Shown: piece by piece, positions 54,745-63,351 of the stretch
How positions within the stretch are numbered: position 1 is the first letter of the stretch
Layout of the letters: the number at the start of each line of letters is the position of its first letter
Assembly (NCBI RefSeq): GCF_031581315.1
Contig: NZ_JAVLAZ010000001.1
Coordinates: 1 to 64,000 of the forward strand
Direction of reading: 5' to 3'
Length of the DNA: 64,000 nucleotides
Origin: Thiohalophilus sp031581315
GTDB taxonomy: Bacteria > Pseudomonadota > Gammaproteobacteria > UBA6429 > Thiohalophilaceae
Notes under the pieces: model-generated
Seen by the model: only the letters and a program-made list of their open reading frames with translations
What the model was told of the DNA's origin: nothing
Database searches by the model: none
Translations under genes and position numbers: made by a program

Positions 54745-57396
54745 TTATTCCTCCAGTTGCTCGAGTACGCTGAGGCGCAGGGTTTCCTTTAACTCGGAAT
54801 CGAGCGGTTGATCATCCTGTTTTGTGATCTCAAAGATATCCTCAACCCGTTCGCCAAACGTGGCGATCTTGGCGTTATGCAACTGGATATGGTGTTGATA
54901 GAAGGCGGCACCGATGCTGGATAGCAGGCCCGGTCTGTCATAGGTTTTAATGTGCATGATAGTACGTTCGCTATCATCCTCGAAATAGATCTCGGTCGGG
55001 ATCTTGAAGTGCTTGGCCTGACGTGGCAAGCGGCGGGTTATCTCCGGGGCTTCCTGTCCCGGGTTACGCAACAGATGATAGAGCTTGTTGCGAATCTCGC
55101 TGTTACGCTCGGCATCGCGCACCGGCTCGCCGCTACTGTCGAGGTACTGAAATGTATCGAGTGTGTAACCGTCGCGCGAGGCGAGGATGCGCGCATCCAC
55201 CACGGTCATGCCGGCCTGGCTGAGTACCGAGGTGATCAGTGAAAATAGATTGGGATGATCCCGCGTATAGATAAAGATCTCGGTGCCGCCGCGGCGACTT
55301 TGTTCGCGAAACAGGATGACGGGCAGGTCTTCCAGATCGGTGTTGAGAATGGCCTGGGTATGCCAGACGATTTCATCGGGGAAGTAACGCAAGAAGTATT
55401 CATCGCCTAGATTATCCCATAACTGGTTAATCAGTACGTTGTGCTCGTCGTCTGACTCCAGCAGTTCGGCGGCAGCTGCCCGGCGTTCGGCGACCAGTTC
55501 CGACTGGACCAGCGGATTTTTCAAACCCCGGCGCAGGGCGCGGACGCTGGCGTGATACAGCTCCTGCAGTAAGGCATCTTTCCAGGAGTTCCAGACATGC
55601 TCACTGGTGCCACGAATATCGGCCACGGTCAGCAGGTAGAGATAATTCAGATGGACCATATCGCCGATCTGCTCGGCGAATTCATGCACGATTTCGGGAT
55701 CGCTGATGTCCTTGCGCTGGGCGGTAGAGGACAATAATAGATGATTTTTAACCAGCCAGACCACCAGGTTGGTGTCATAACGGCTCAGGCCATGGTTATG
55801 ACAAAACTCGCGAGCGTCACTGGCACCCAGAGTGGAATGATCGCCACCCCGTCCCTTGGCAATATCATGAAACAGGGCGGCCAGCAGTAACAGCTCCTGT
55901 TTGGGGATACGTTGCATGATCTCACTGCACAGAGGAAATTCGTGAAAGTAGTCCGGCACAGTAAAGCGACGCAGATTGCGTATCACCATCAGCGTGTGTT
56001 CGTCGACGGTATAGACATGAAACAGATCGTGTTGCATCTGGCCGACAATACGTCCGAAAAGCGGCAGATAGGCCGCCAGTACACCATAGCGATGCATGCG
56101 TCGCAGGGCATGGGTGAAACCGTGGCCATAACGGACGATTTCCATAAACAGCGAGCGATTACGCAGATCAGCCCGAAAGCTGCCGTCGATCAGCCAGGTG
56201 TGATCGCGAATCAGGCGAATGGTGTTGGCGCGCACCCCCTTGAGCTCGGGGTGTTGCATTAAAATCAGGAATACTTCCAGCAACGCGAACGGGTAATGAA
56301 CAAAGACATTATCGTCCTTGACCTCAAGGTAACCCTTGCGGGCCTGAAAGCGTTTGTTCAACGAGATCGGTTCGGGTTGCTCGTCAGCCAGTAAAATCTC
56401 TTCCTTGAATAACTGCAGCAACATTTCATTTAGCCGTCCCAGCTCCATGATGGTGCGGTAATACTGCTTCATGAACTGTTCTACCGCGAGTCCCTTGAAA
56501 TTATCACGATAACCAAACTGGCGTGCCAGTTCCCGCTGGTGATCGAACAACAGGCGATCCTCGCGTCGGCCGGCGATCAGGTGCAGGCCGAAGCGTACTT
56601 GCCAGAGAAAGGCCTGACCTTCATGCAGGGTCCGGTATTCGTTTTTGGTCAAAAAGCCGTGATCGAGCAATTGATAGAGGCTCTCTGCGTTGTAGTGGCG
56701 CTTGGCAACCCAGCCGATAATTTGAATATCGCGCAGTCCGCCGGGGCCTTCCTTGATGTTGGGTTCGAGGTTATAGGCGGTGTCATGAAATTTTTCATGC
56801 CGCTTTTGCTGTTCCTGAAGTTTGGCCTCGAAAAACTCGCGACTGGGCCAGATCTGTTCGGGGCCGCACTGTTGCCGCTGCTGTTCAAACAGCGCCGGGG
56901 GCCCGATCAGCAAACGGGCTTCCTGCAGGTTGGTGGCCACGGTGATGTCGCGCCTGGCCTCCTGCTGACATTCGCTGAGAGTCCGCACGCTCTGGCCGAC
57001 TTCCAGACCAATATCCCACAGGAAAGTTAAAAAACCTTCGATGGCGCTGTGGTAGGGCGTCGGGTCCTCGGCCAGTAACAGCATCAGGTCTACATCCGAG
57101 GCCGGGTGCAGTTCACCGCGTCCGTAACCCCCTACGGCCAGCAGAGCGATACCAGGATCTCCGGGCTCGAAGTAGAGGTTCCAGGCACGCAGCAGCAGGG
57201 CATCGATCAGGCCGGCCCGGGAGGCGACCAGTTCGGTGGCGGCACGGCCGGCGTAAAACCGGCGAGCCAGTTCCTCGTGGGCGGCACTGAGCGTGTCCCG
57301 AAACAGGGGCAGGGCGGGGGTGTCCTGCTGCTGTGCGGTATCGAATTCCTCGGCGTCGAACAGGCCCGCATCGACCGGGACCAGCGAGGGGGTCAT
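54745..57396 (-). CDS. glnD: PII uridylyltransferase/uridylyl-removing enzyme
   Basis: 883 residues, close to E. coli GlnD (890). Nucleotidyltransferase motif GGYGRGEL...SDVDLML, HD domain LLAALFHDIAKGRGGDHS, and two C-terminal ACT domains. It senses glutamine and modifies PII proteins, controlling nitrogen metabolism. Its start overlaps the map stop by 4 bp. Nitrogen control and sigma-54 promoters often go together, but the neighbouring sigma-54 module need not be nitrogen-related. Confidence 0.96.
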   Translation of the reverse strand: MTPSLVPVDAGLFDAEEFDTAQQQDTPALPLFRDTLSAAHEELARRFYAGRAATELVASRAGLIDALLLRAWNLYFEPGDPGIALLAVGGYGRGELHPASDVDLMLLLAEDPTPYHSAIEGFLTFLWDIGLEVGQSVRTLSECQQEARRDITVATNLQEARLLIGPPALFEQQRQQCGPEQIWPSREFFEAKLQEQQKRHEKFHDTAYNLEPNIKEGPGGLRDIQIIGWVAKRHYNAESLYQLLDHGFLTKNEYRTLHEGQAFLWQVRFGLHLIAGRREDRLLFDHQRELARQFGYRDNFKGLAVEQFMKQYYRTIMELGRLNEMLLQLFKEEILLADEQPEPISLNKRFQARKGYLEVKDDNVFVHYPFALLEVFLILMQHPELKGVRANTIRLIRDHTWLIDGSFRADLRNRSLFMEIVRYGHGFTHALRRMHRYGVLAAYLPLFGRIVGQMQHDLFHVYTVDEHTLMVIRNLRRFTVPDYFHEFPLCSEIMQRIPKQELLLLAALFHDIAKGRGGDHSTLGASDAREFCHNHGLSRYDTNLVVWLVKNHLLLSSTAQRKDISDPEIVHEFAEQIGDMVHLNYLYLLTVADIRGTSEHVWNSWKDALLQELYHASVRALRRGLKNPLVQSELVAERRAAAAELLESDDEHNVLINQLWDNLGDEYFLRYFPDEIVWHTQAILNTDLEDLPVILFREQSRRGGTEIFIYTRDHPNLFSLITSVLSQAGMTVVDARILASRDGYTLDTFQYLDSSGEPVRDAERNSEIRNKLYHLLRNPGQEAPEITRRLPRQAKHFKIPTEIYFEDDSERTIMHIKTYDRPGLLSSIGAAFYQHHIQLHNAKIATFGERVEDIFEITKQDDQPLDSELKETLRLSVLEQLEE

Positions 57397-58166
57397 TGCT
57401 CGAAGTTTTCCTCACGGCGGCGGGTCAGCACGTCGTGACCGTCGTCGGTGACCAGGATGGTGTGTTCCCACTGGGCGGAGAGGGCATGGTCCTTGGTAAC
57501 GACCGTCCAGCCGTCCTTGAGCAGCTTGGTCTGCCGCTTGCCGGCGTTGATCATGGGCTCGATGGTAAAGGTCATGCCCGTCTCCAGCACCAGCGAGGTA
57601 CGGGAGTCGTCGTAATGCAGAACCTGGGGCTCCTCGTGGAAGTTTTCGCCAATGCCGTGGCCGCAGTATTCGCGCACCACGCTGTAATTGTTTTTCTCGG
57701 CGTGTTGCTGAATGGCGCGGCCGATATCGCGCAGCGCCCGCCCCGGCTCGACCAGATCGATACCGACCAGCAGACATTCGTAGGCAGTCTTGGCCAGCCG
57801 ACGGGCCTGAATCGAGGGCTCGCCGACAAAGAACATCTTGCTGGTGTCGCCGTGGAAGCCGTCCTTGATGACCGTGACGTCGATATTGATGACATCGCCC
57901 TTTTTCAGCCGTTTTTCATTCGGAATACCGTGGCAGACCACGTGATTGACCGAGGTGCAGACCGACTTGGGAAAGCCGTGGTAATTGAGTGGGGCGGGGA
58001 CGGCCTGTTGCTCGTTGACGATATAATCGTGGCAGATTCGGTCCAGTTCAGCGGTGGTCACCCCTGGCTGGACATGGGGTTCGATCATCTCCAGCACTTC
58101 GGCGGCGAGACGCCCGGCGATCCGCATTTTTTCAATCTGTTCGGCTGTTTTGATACTGACACTCAT
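57393..58166 (-). CDS. map: Methionine aminopeptidase type I
   Basis: 257 residues from ATG 58166 with GAGGAAAA upstream; the longer frame runs into the rpsB promoter region and is rejected. Metal ligands are visible in NIDVTVIKDGFHGDTS (two Asp), GHGIG (His), TIEPM (Glu) and QWEHT (Glu). Removes initiator Met. Divergent from rpsB, as in E. coli. Confidence 0.96.
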   Translation of the reverse strand: MSVSIKTAEQIEKMRIAGRLAAEVLEMIEPHVQPGVTTAELDRICHDYIVNEQQAVPAPLNYHGFPKSVCTSVNHVVCHGIPNEKRLKKGDVINIDVTVIKDGFHGDTSKMFFVGEPSIQARRLAKTAYECLLVGIDLVEPGRALRDIGRAIQQHAEKNNYSVVREYCGHGIGENFHEEPQVLHYDDSRTSLVLETGMTFTIEPMINAGKRQTKLLKDGWTVVTKDHALSAQWEHTILVTDDGHDVLTRRREENFEQ

Positions 58167-58276
58167 TGATTTTCCTCTACGCCACAGGCGTGAGGGTGCT
58201 CCTGTCGCAAAATTCGTGAATGGTGCCCGGTCAGGGCCTGGGACGGGTTTTTGTGTGCACAAACCGGGCCGTTTCG

Positions 58277-58306
58277 TTGTCGTTAAGCGCGCTTTATGGT
58301 ATAAAT
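58277..58306 (+). promoter_or_regulatory. rpsB-tsf promoter
   Basis: -35 TTGTCG (58277-58282), 17-bp spacer, -10 TATAAAT (58300-58306), followed by a GC-rich discriminator. Confidence 0.65.
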
Positions 58307-58312
58307 CGCGCG

Positions 58313-58453
58313 CTTGTTTAGCAAATCCAACGGCCGGCGGCTTGCCCCGGTCAAAATTGACACACATGCACCGGCACATCTGTCCGGGTGCCCGCTCCGG
58401 CGGGTTGGCAGATGGGGTGCATGGAGGCCTAACCCGATACAGGAGACACTATA
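58313..58453 (+). promoter_or_regulatory. rpsB 5' leader, possible S2 autoregulatory RNA
   Basis: About 140 nt of structured leader. A stem CCCGC-TCCG-GCGGG is at 58391-58404, followed by GGTGCATGGAGGC and the AGGAGA ribosome site. S2 represses its own mRNA through such a leader in gammaproteobacteria; homology here is inferred from position and structure only. Confidence 0.5.
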
Positions 58454-59392
58454 ATGGCTGACGTAACAATGCGCCAGATGCTTGAGGCTGGCGTGCATTT
58501 CGGGCATCAGACCCGATTCTGGAACCCCAAGATGGCCCCCTTTATTTTCGGGGACCGCAATAAAATCCACATTATTAATCTGGAAAAGTCCCTGCCGCTC
58601 TACAACGAGGCGATGAATTTCATCAGCTCGCTGGCGGCCAACAAGGGCACCGTTCTGTTCGTGGGTACCAAGCGTGCTGCCCAGAAACTGGTCCGTGAGG
58701 AAGCCGAACGCTGCGGTATGCCGTTTGTGAACCACCGCTGGCTGGGCGGCATGCTGACTAACTACAAGACTGTCAAACAGTCGATCAAGCGCCTCAAGGA
58801 GCTTGAATCGATGATGGAAAGCGGTGCCACCGAAGGCCTGAACAAGCGCGAGGTCCTCAGCCTGAGCCGCGAACAGGAGAAACTGGAACGCAGTCTTGGC
58901 GGTATCAAGAATATGAATGGCCTGCCGGATGCCATGTTCGTCATCGACGTGGGGCACGAGAAAATCGCGATCGCCGAAGCGGTCAAGCTGGGTATTCCGG
59001 TCATTGGTGTGGTGGATACCAATAATAGTCCGGATAATATCGACTATGTTATTCCTGGCAATGATGATGCGATTCGCGCGATCACGCTTTATACCCAGGG
59101 CGTGTCCGCCGCAGTGCTTGAAGGCAAGGCCTCCACCGCTCATATCGGCGAAGGCGCTGGTGATGATTTCGTCGAACTCGACGAAGAAGGTGAAGTGAAT
59201 TCGGCCAGCAAGAAGAAAACGGCCAAGAAGAAAACCGCTGCCAAGAAGAAAACCGCCGCCAAGAAGAAAACGGTTGCGAAAAAGAAAACCGCCAAGACGA
59301 CGTCAGAGGCGAGTAGTACGGATGAGGCAGCGCCCACAGAAGCAGAGTCCACAGAAACGGAAGCCGCTTCGGCAGAGGCGGATTCCGAGTAA
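58454..59392 (+). CDS. rpsB: 30S ribosomal protein S2 with extended Lys-rich/acidic tail
   Basis: 312 residues against 241 in E. coli. The first ~230 are a standard S2 (MRQMLEAGVHFGHQTRFWNP, FVNHRWLGGMLTNYKT, IGVVDTNNSPDNIDYVIPGN). From residue 253 five KKKT units with Ala/Val spacers follow (to about 282), then an acidic Ser/Thr/Glu/Ala tail to the end. The frame is continuous through a normal stop, so the tail is not an obvious frameshift. Short Lys- or acid-rich S2 tails occur in other bacteria; this two-part, histone-H1-like arrangement is notable. Confidence 0.95.
   Translation: MADVTMRQMLEAGVHFGHQTRFWNPKMAPFIFGDRNKIHIINLEKSLPLYNEAMNFISSLAANKGTVLFVGTKRAAQKLVREEAERCGMPFVNHRWLGGMLTNYKTVKQSIKRLKELESMMESGATEGLNKREVLSLSREQEKLERSLGGIKNMNGLPDAMFVIDVGHEKIAIAEAVKLGIPVIGVVDTNNSPDNIDYVIPGNDDAIRAITLYTQGVSAAVLEGKASTAHIGEGAGDDFVELDEEGEVNSASKKKTAKKKTAAKKKTAAKKKTVAKKKTAKTTSEASSTDEAAPTEAESTETEAASAEADSE
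59206..59300 (+). repeat. In-frame tandem repeat encoding KKKT units in S2
   Basis: Imperfect 15- to 18-bp repeats of an AAGAAGAAAACC-GCC core, five units. Codon changes between units suggest age or selection rather than recent slippage. Confidence 0.8.
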
Positions 59393-59429
59393 GGGATACG
59401 CTATAGCAAACCCGTCAACAAGCAAAACG

Positions 59430-59454
59430 AAAAAGGGGGCAACGCCCCCTTTTT
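59430..59454 (+). terminator. Hairpin between rpsB and tsf
   Basis: AAAAAGGGGGC-AACG-CCCCCTTTTT: near-perfect stem with a T tract. Likely a partial terminator (attenuator) that lowers tsf relative to rpsB, as known for this operon in E. coli. Confidence 0.85.
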
Positions 59455-59513
59455 CGGATTTTACAAACTGATTTGATGTAATCGATTAAAGAACCGATTA
59501 GAGGACTAGACTC

Positions 59514-60395
59514 ATGGCAATTACAGCAGCATTGGTCAAGGAACTGCGCGAACGTACCGGCGCAGGCATGATGGAATGCAAAAAAACATTGGTGGAAACC
59601 GATGGAGATATCGACGCGGCTATCGAACAGATGCGCAAATCCGGTATGGCCAAAGCCGACAAGAAAGCCGGCCGTACCGCCGCCGAAGGTCTGGTGGCAA
59701 TTAAAGTGACTCCGGACAACAAAACTGGCGCTATTGTTGAAGTGAACTGTGAAACTGACTTCGTTACCAAGGGTGAAGACTTCCAGACCCTGGTGGATAA
59801 TGTGGCCAATCGCGTGTTGAATGACAAACCGGCCGATCTGGATGCGTTGATGGCCATGCCTATCAGCGACGATGACAGCACGACCATTGAAGAGACTCGC
59901 AAAACACTGATCGCCAAAATCGGCGAAAACATGGCGGTTCGTCGTTTTGAAGTTATCGAGGCCAAGGGCGATCTAAGCCACTACATGCATGGCAGCCGTA
60001 TCGGCGTGGTGATCGATATTGAAGGTGGTGACGAGCAGCTGGGCAAGGATCTGGCTATGCATATTGCCGCCAGTCGTCCGGTCTGCGTATCCGAAGAACA
60101 TGTTCCCGCTGATGTCATCCAGAAGGAAAAGGATATCTTTTCTGCCCAGGCTGCTGAAAGTGGCAAGCCGGCTGATATCATCGAAAAAATGGTCGACGGA
60201 CGGATCAAAAAATTCATGAAAGAAGTGACTCTCCTGGGGCAGCCTTTCGTCAAGGATGCGGATCAGACGGTCGAGCAACTGCTCAAATCAGCAGGTGCCA
60301 CTGTCCACCAGTTTGTTCGCTATGAAGTTGGCGAAGGGATTGAGAAAAAACAGGAGAACTTCGCCGAGGAGGTTATGGCTCAGGCCAAAAGCTGA
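59514..60395 (+). CDS. tsf: Elongation factor Ts
   Basis: 293 residues. N-terminal UBA-like domain VKELRERTGAGMMECKKTL and core with VEVNCETDFVTKGEDFQ. It is the nucleotide exchange factor for EF-Tu. Normal length and position after rpsB. Confidence 0.97.
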   Translation: MAITAALVKELRERTGAGMMECKKTLVETDGDIDAAIEQMRKSGMAKADKKAGRTAAEGLVAIKVTPDNKTGAIVEVNCETDFVTKGEDFQTLVDNVANRVLNDKPADLDALMAMPISDDDSTTIEETRKTLIAKIGENMAVRRFEVIEAKGDLSHYMHGSRIGVVIDIEGGDEQLGKDLAMHIAASRPVCVSEEHVPADVIQKEKDIFSAQAAESGKPADIIEKMVDGRIKKFMKEVTLLGQPFVKDADQTVEQLLKSAGATVHQFVRYEVGEGIEKKQENFAEEVMAQAKS

Positions 60396-60423
60396 TTTTT
60401 CATCAACATAAAAACGATAATGT

Positions 60424-61140
60424 ATGGCCAAGACACCTATATATAAACGCATACTGCTCAAGCTGAGCGGTGAAGCCCTGATGGGCGATCACGAATATGG
60501 CATCGATCCAGCGGTAATCAATTCGATTGCGGCTGATGTCAAGGAACTCAATCAGGCCGGTGTACAGGTGGCCATGGTTATCGGCGGCGGGAACATCTTC
60601 CGGGGCGTTAATCTTGCCTCGGAAGGGATGGACCGGGTTACCGCCGATCATATGGGCATGCTCGCGACCGTCATCAACGCTCTTGCATTACAGGATGCGA
60701 TAAAACGCCAGGATTTACCGGTACGGGTTATGTCGGCTCTGCCGATTCATACTGTATGCGAGGATTACATTCGCCTGCGTGCGATTCGCCATCTGGAGAA
60801 ACAGCGCGTCGTGGTCTTCGCAGCCGGAACCGGTAACCCGTTTTTTACGACCGACACGGCGGCCAGTTTGCGCGGTATAGAGATTAGTGCTGATGTTGTG
60901 GTCAAGGGGACCAAGGTCGATGGTGTTTATTCCTCCGACCCGGTCAAGGATCCTTCGGCAAAACTTTTTGAAAAACTGGATTATGACCAGGTCATTGAAC
61001 AGAAGCTGGCGGTTATGGATACCACGGCAATCGTTCTGTGCCGGGATAACAATATCCCGATACGCGTCTTTAACATGACCAGGCAGGGTGCGTTGATGCG
61101 GCTGGTGATGGGTGAAAATGAAGGCACGCTGGTGGAATAG
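60424..61140 (+). CDS. pyrH: UMP kinase
   Basis: 238 residues of the amino-acid-kinase fold: ILLKLSGEALMG, VIGGGNIFRG, AAGTGNPFFTTDTAA and KGTKVDGVYSSDP. Phosphorylates UMP to UDP. Starts 28 bp after tsf. Confidence 0.97.
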   Translation: MAKTPIYKRILLKLSGEALMGDHEYGIDPAVINSIAADVKELNQAGVQVAMVIGGGNIFRGVNLASEGMDRVTADHMGMLATVINALALQDAIKRQDLPVRVMSALPIHTVCEDYIRLRAIRHLEKQRVVVFAAGTGNPFFTTDTAASLRGIEISADVVVKGTKVDGVYSSDPVKDPSAKLFEKLDYDQVIEQKLAVMDTTAIVLCRDNNIPIRVFNMTRQGALMRLVMGENEGTLVE

Positions 61141-61152
61141 GGAGCATGACGA

Positions 61153-61710
61153 ATGATTAATGATATTAAAAAAGATGCTGAATCCCGGATGGGTAAAAGC
61201 GTTGAATCCTTGAAAACCGAACTGACCAAATTACGTACCGGGCGGGCTCATACCAGCCTGCTGGATCACGTCATGGTCGAGTATTACGGTTCCCAGGTGC
61301 CTTTAAATCAGGTGGCCAATATTTCCGTCGCGGACGCCCGTACCCTGACGGTGCAACCCTGGGAAAAACCGATGGTCCAAAAGGTCGAGAAAGCGATCAT
61401 GGAGTCTGATCTGGGATTAAACCCGGCCACTGCCGGCGAAATCATCCGGGTACCGTTACCAGCGCTGACCGAGGAACGTCGTAAGGATATGATTAAACTG
61501 GTCCGGCAGGAAGGCGAGAATACCAAAGTTGCTATTCGCAATATACGCCGCGATGCCATTAGCGATTTCAAAGGTCTGCTGAAGGAAAAGGAGATTACCG
61601 AGGACGAGGAACATAAGGCCGAAGACGATATGCAAAAACTCACGGACAAATATATCGCTAAAGTCGATGAGGCACTGGAAGCCAAGGAAAAAGATCTGAT
61701 GGAGATCTGA
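61153..61710 (+). CDS. frr: Ribosome recycling factor
   Basis: 185 residues, exact family length. KLRTGRAHTSLLDHVMVEYYG and a three-helix bundle ending IRRDAISDFKGL...DEEHKAEDDMQKLTDKY. Splits the post-termination ribosome together with EF-G. Confidence 0.97.
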   Translation: MINDIKKDAESRMGKSVESLKTELTKLRTGRAHTSLLDHVMVEYYGSQVPLNQVANISVADARTLTVQPWEKPMVQKVEKAIMESDLGLNPATAGEIIRVPLPALTEERRKDMIKLVRQEGENTKVAIRNIRRDAISDFKGLLKEKEITEDEEHKAEDDMQKLTDKYIAKVDEALEAKEKDLMEI

Positions 61711-61751
61711 GGCTGATCCGATCAGTAAGATCAGCGGAGTTTTATTATTCT

Positions 61752-62528
61752 ATGAGCAGTACAGCCCAGGACATCAGCAGTGAGGGACGAGACGGTTACG
61801 TCAGTACGCCCCGCCATGTGGCTATTATTATGGATGGTAATGGTCGCTGGGCCCAGAAACGGCATTTGCCTCGTTTTGCCGGCCATAAAGCCGGCGTTGA
61901 GGCCGTGCGGGAAGTTGTTAAAGCCTGTGGTGAAAAGGGTGTCCAGGTACTGACTCTGTTTGCCTTTTCCAGTGAAAACTGGCGGCGCCCGCAAAAAGAG
62001 GTCGGGTTGTTGATGGACCTTTTTCTTACGGCACTGGAGCACGAGGTTAAAAAATTACATAAGAACGAAGTGCAATTGCGCATTATTGGCGATACCAGCG
62101 CTTTTCCCGATAAAATCTGCAAACGTATCGAGCAGGCAGAAGCACTTACCGCCGGCAATCATCAGCTGGTGTTGAATATCGCTGCCAACTACGGTGGCAA
62201 ATGGGATATTACCCAGGCGGTACAGCAGCTTGCACACAAGGTCCAGCAGGGCGAACTGACTCCCGAACAAATTGATGATGAGCATATTGCCGGTCATCTG
62301 AGTATGCACGATTTGCCCGAGCCGGATCTGTTTATCCGTACCGGCGGCGAACAACGCATCAGTAACTTTCTTATCTGGCAACTGGCCTATAGCGAACTGT
62401 ATTTCACCGATGTTCTGTGGCCGGATTTCGATCGTAATGAGTTTGATAAAGCACTGGCTTCTTTTGCCAGGCGGCAGCGTCGTTTCGGTCGAACCGGTGA
62501 CCAGGTGGAGCAGCTAAAACATGCTTAA
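61752..62528 (+). CDS. uppS: Undecaprenyl diphosphate synthase
   Basis: 258 residues of the cis-prenyltransferase family. Catalytic IIMDGNGRWAQKR, then GHKAGVEAVREVV, FAFSSENWRRP and RTGGEQRISNFLIWQLAYSE. Makes the C55 carrier lipid for cell-wall precursors. It overlaps cdsA by 8 bp. Confidence 0.97.
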   Translation: MSSTAQDISSEGRDGYVSTPRHVAIIMDGNGRWAQKRHLPRFAGHKAGVEAVREVVKACGEKGVQVLTLFAFSSENWRRPQKEVGLLMDLFLTALEHEVKKLHKNEVQLRIIGDTSAFPDKICKRIEQAEALTAGNHQLVLNIAANYGGKWDITQAVQQLAHKVQQGELTPEQIDDEHIAGHLSMHDLPEPDLFIRTGGEQRISNFLIWQLAYSELYFTDVLWPDFDRNEFDKALASFARRQRRFGRTGDQVEQLKHA

Positions 62529-63351
62529 GCAGCGGGTAATCACCGCTCTGATCCTTGCGCCACTGTTGATCTGGGCGATCTTTTCCCTGCCTGAATCCGG
62601 CTTTGTCGTGCTACTGTTGGCCGTATTCAGTATTGCGGCATGGGAGTGGAGTCGCTTGTCCGGGTTGAAGCAGCCCGGATCCCGTCTGTTCTACGTTGTG
62701 ATTCTATTCGTATTGATGGGTCTGACAGCTTTTGCCTTTTCTTCCTATTCTCTGATTGTCGACGTCATCTATCTTGTTATCGGCGGGTTATGGTTGCTCG
62801 CATTATTTGGACTTTTTTATTATCAACATCACGAGGTGACACGCTCTGGCTTCGATGTATTCAAACTGGTTGCCGGTCTCGGGATTATCCTTGGACCGTT
62901 TGTTGCGTTACTGGTATTGCGCCACCGTGATCCTTTTGGCCCGCAATGGGTGATGTATTTACTTCTGCTGATCTGGATGGCGGATAGTGGTGCCTATTTT
63001 GCCGGTCGTGCTTTTGGTAAACATAAACTTTTATACAATGTCAGCCCGGGTAAAAGCTGGGAGGGCGTGGCAGGTGGCTTGCTGGGCTGTCTGCTACTGG
63101 CGCTGGTTGCTGGCTGGTGGTTTGAACTGAGCACGATGTACTATGCGTGGTTTGTGGTTATCAGTCTGATCGTTGTTTTGTTTTCAGTGGCAGGTGATTT
63201 GGTTGAAAGCCTGTTCAAACGTCAGGCGGGTGTGAAAGACAGTGGTCATATTCTGCCGGGCCATGGTGGCATACTGGATCGGATCGACAGCCTGACGGCT
63301 GCTGCCCCCGTATTTGCCAGTGGTCTGTATCTGGCGGGACTGATCGCATGA
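62521..63351 (+). CDS. cdsA: Phosphatidate cytidylyltransferase
   Basis: 276 residues with about eight membrane helices. The CTP-transferase signature is complete: SPGKSWEGVAGG, then FKRQAGVKDSGHILPGHGG and LDRIDSL. Makes CDP-diacylglycerol in the inner membrane. Overlaps uppS and dxr. Confidence 0.96.
   Translation: MLKQRVITALILAPLLIWAIFSLPESGFVVLLLAVFSIAAWEWSRLSGLKQPGSRLFYVVILFVLMGLTAFAFSSYSLIVDVIYLVIGGLWLLALFGLFYYQHHEVTRSGFDVFKLVAGLGIILGPFVALLVLRHRDPFGPQWVMYLLLLIWMADSGAYFAGRAFGKHKLLYNVSPGKSWEGVAGGLLGCLLLALVAGWWFELSTMYYAWFVVISLIVVLFSVAGDLVESLFKRQAGVKDSGHILPGHGGILDRIDSLTAAAPVFASGLYLAGLIA

Noticed and set aside
58283..59143. 286-codon minus-strand open frame opposite rpsB
   Set aside because: Covers the rpsB promoter and gene; antisense shadow.
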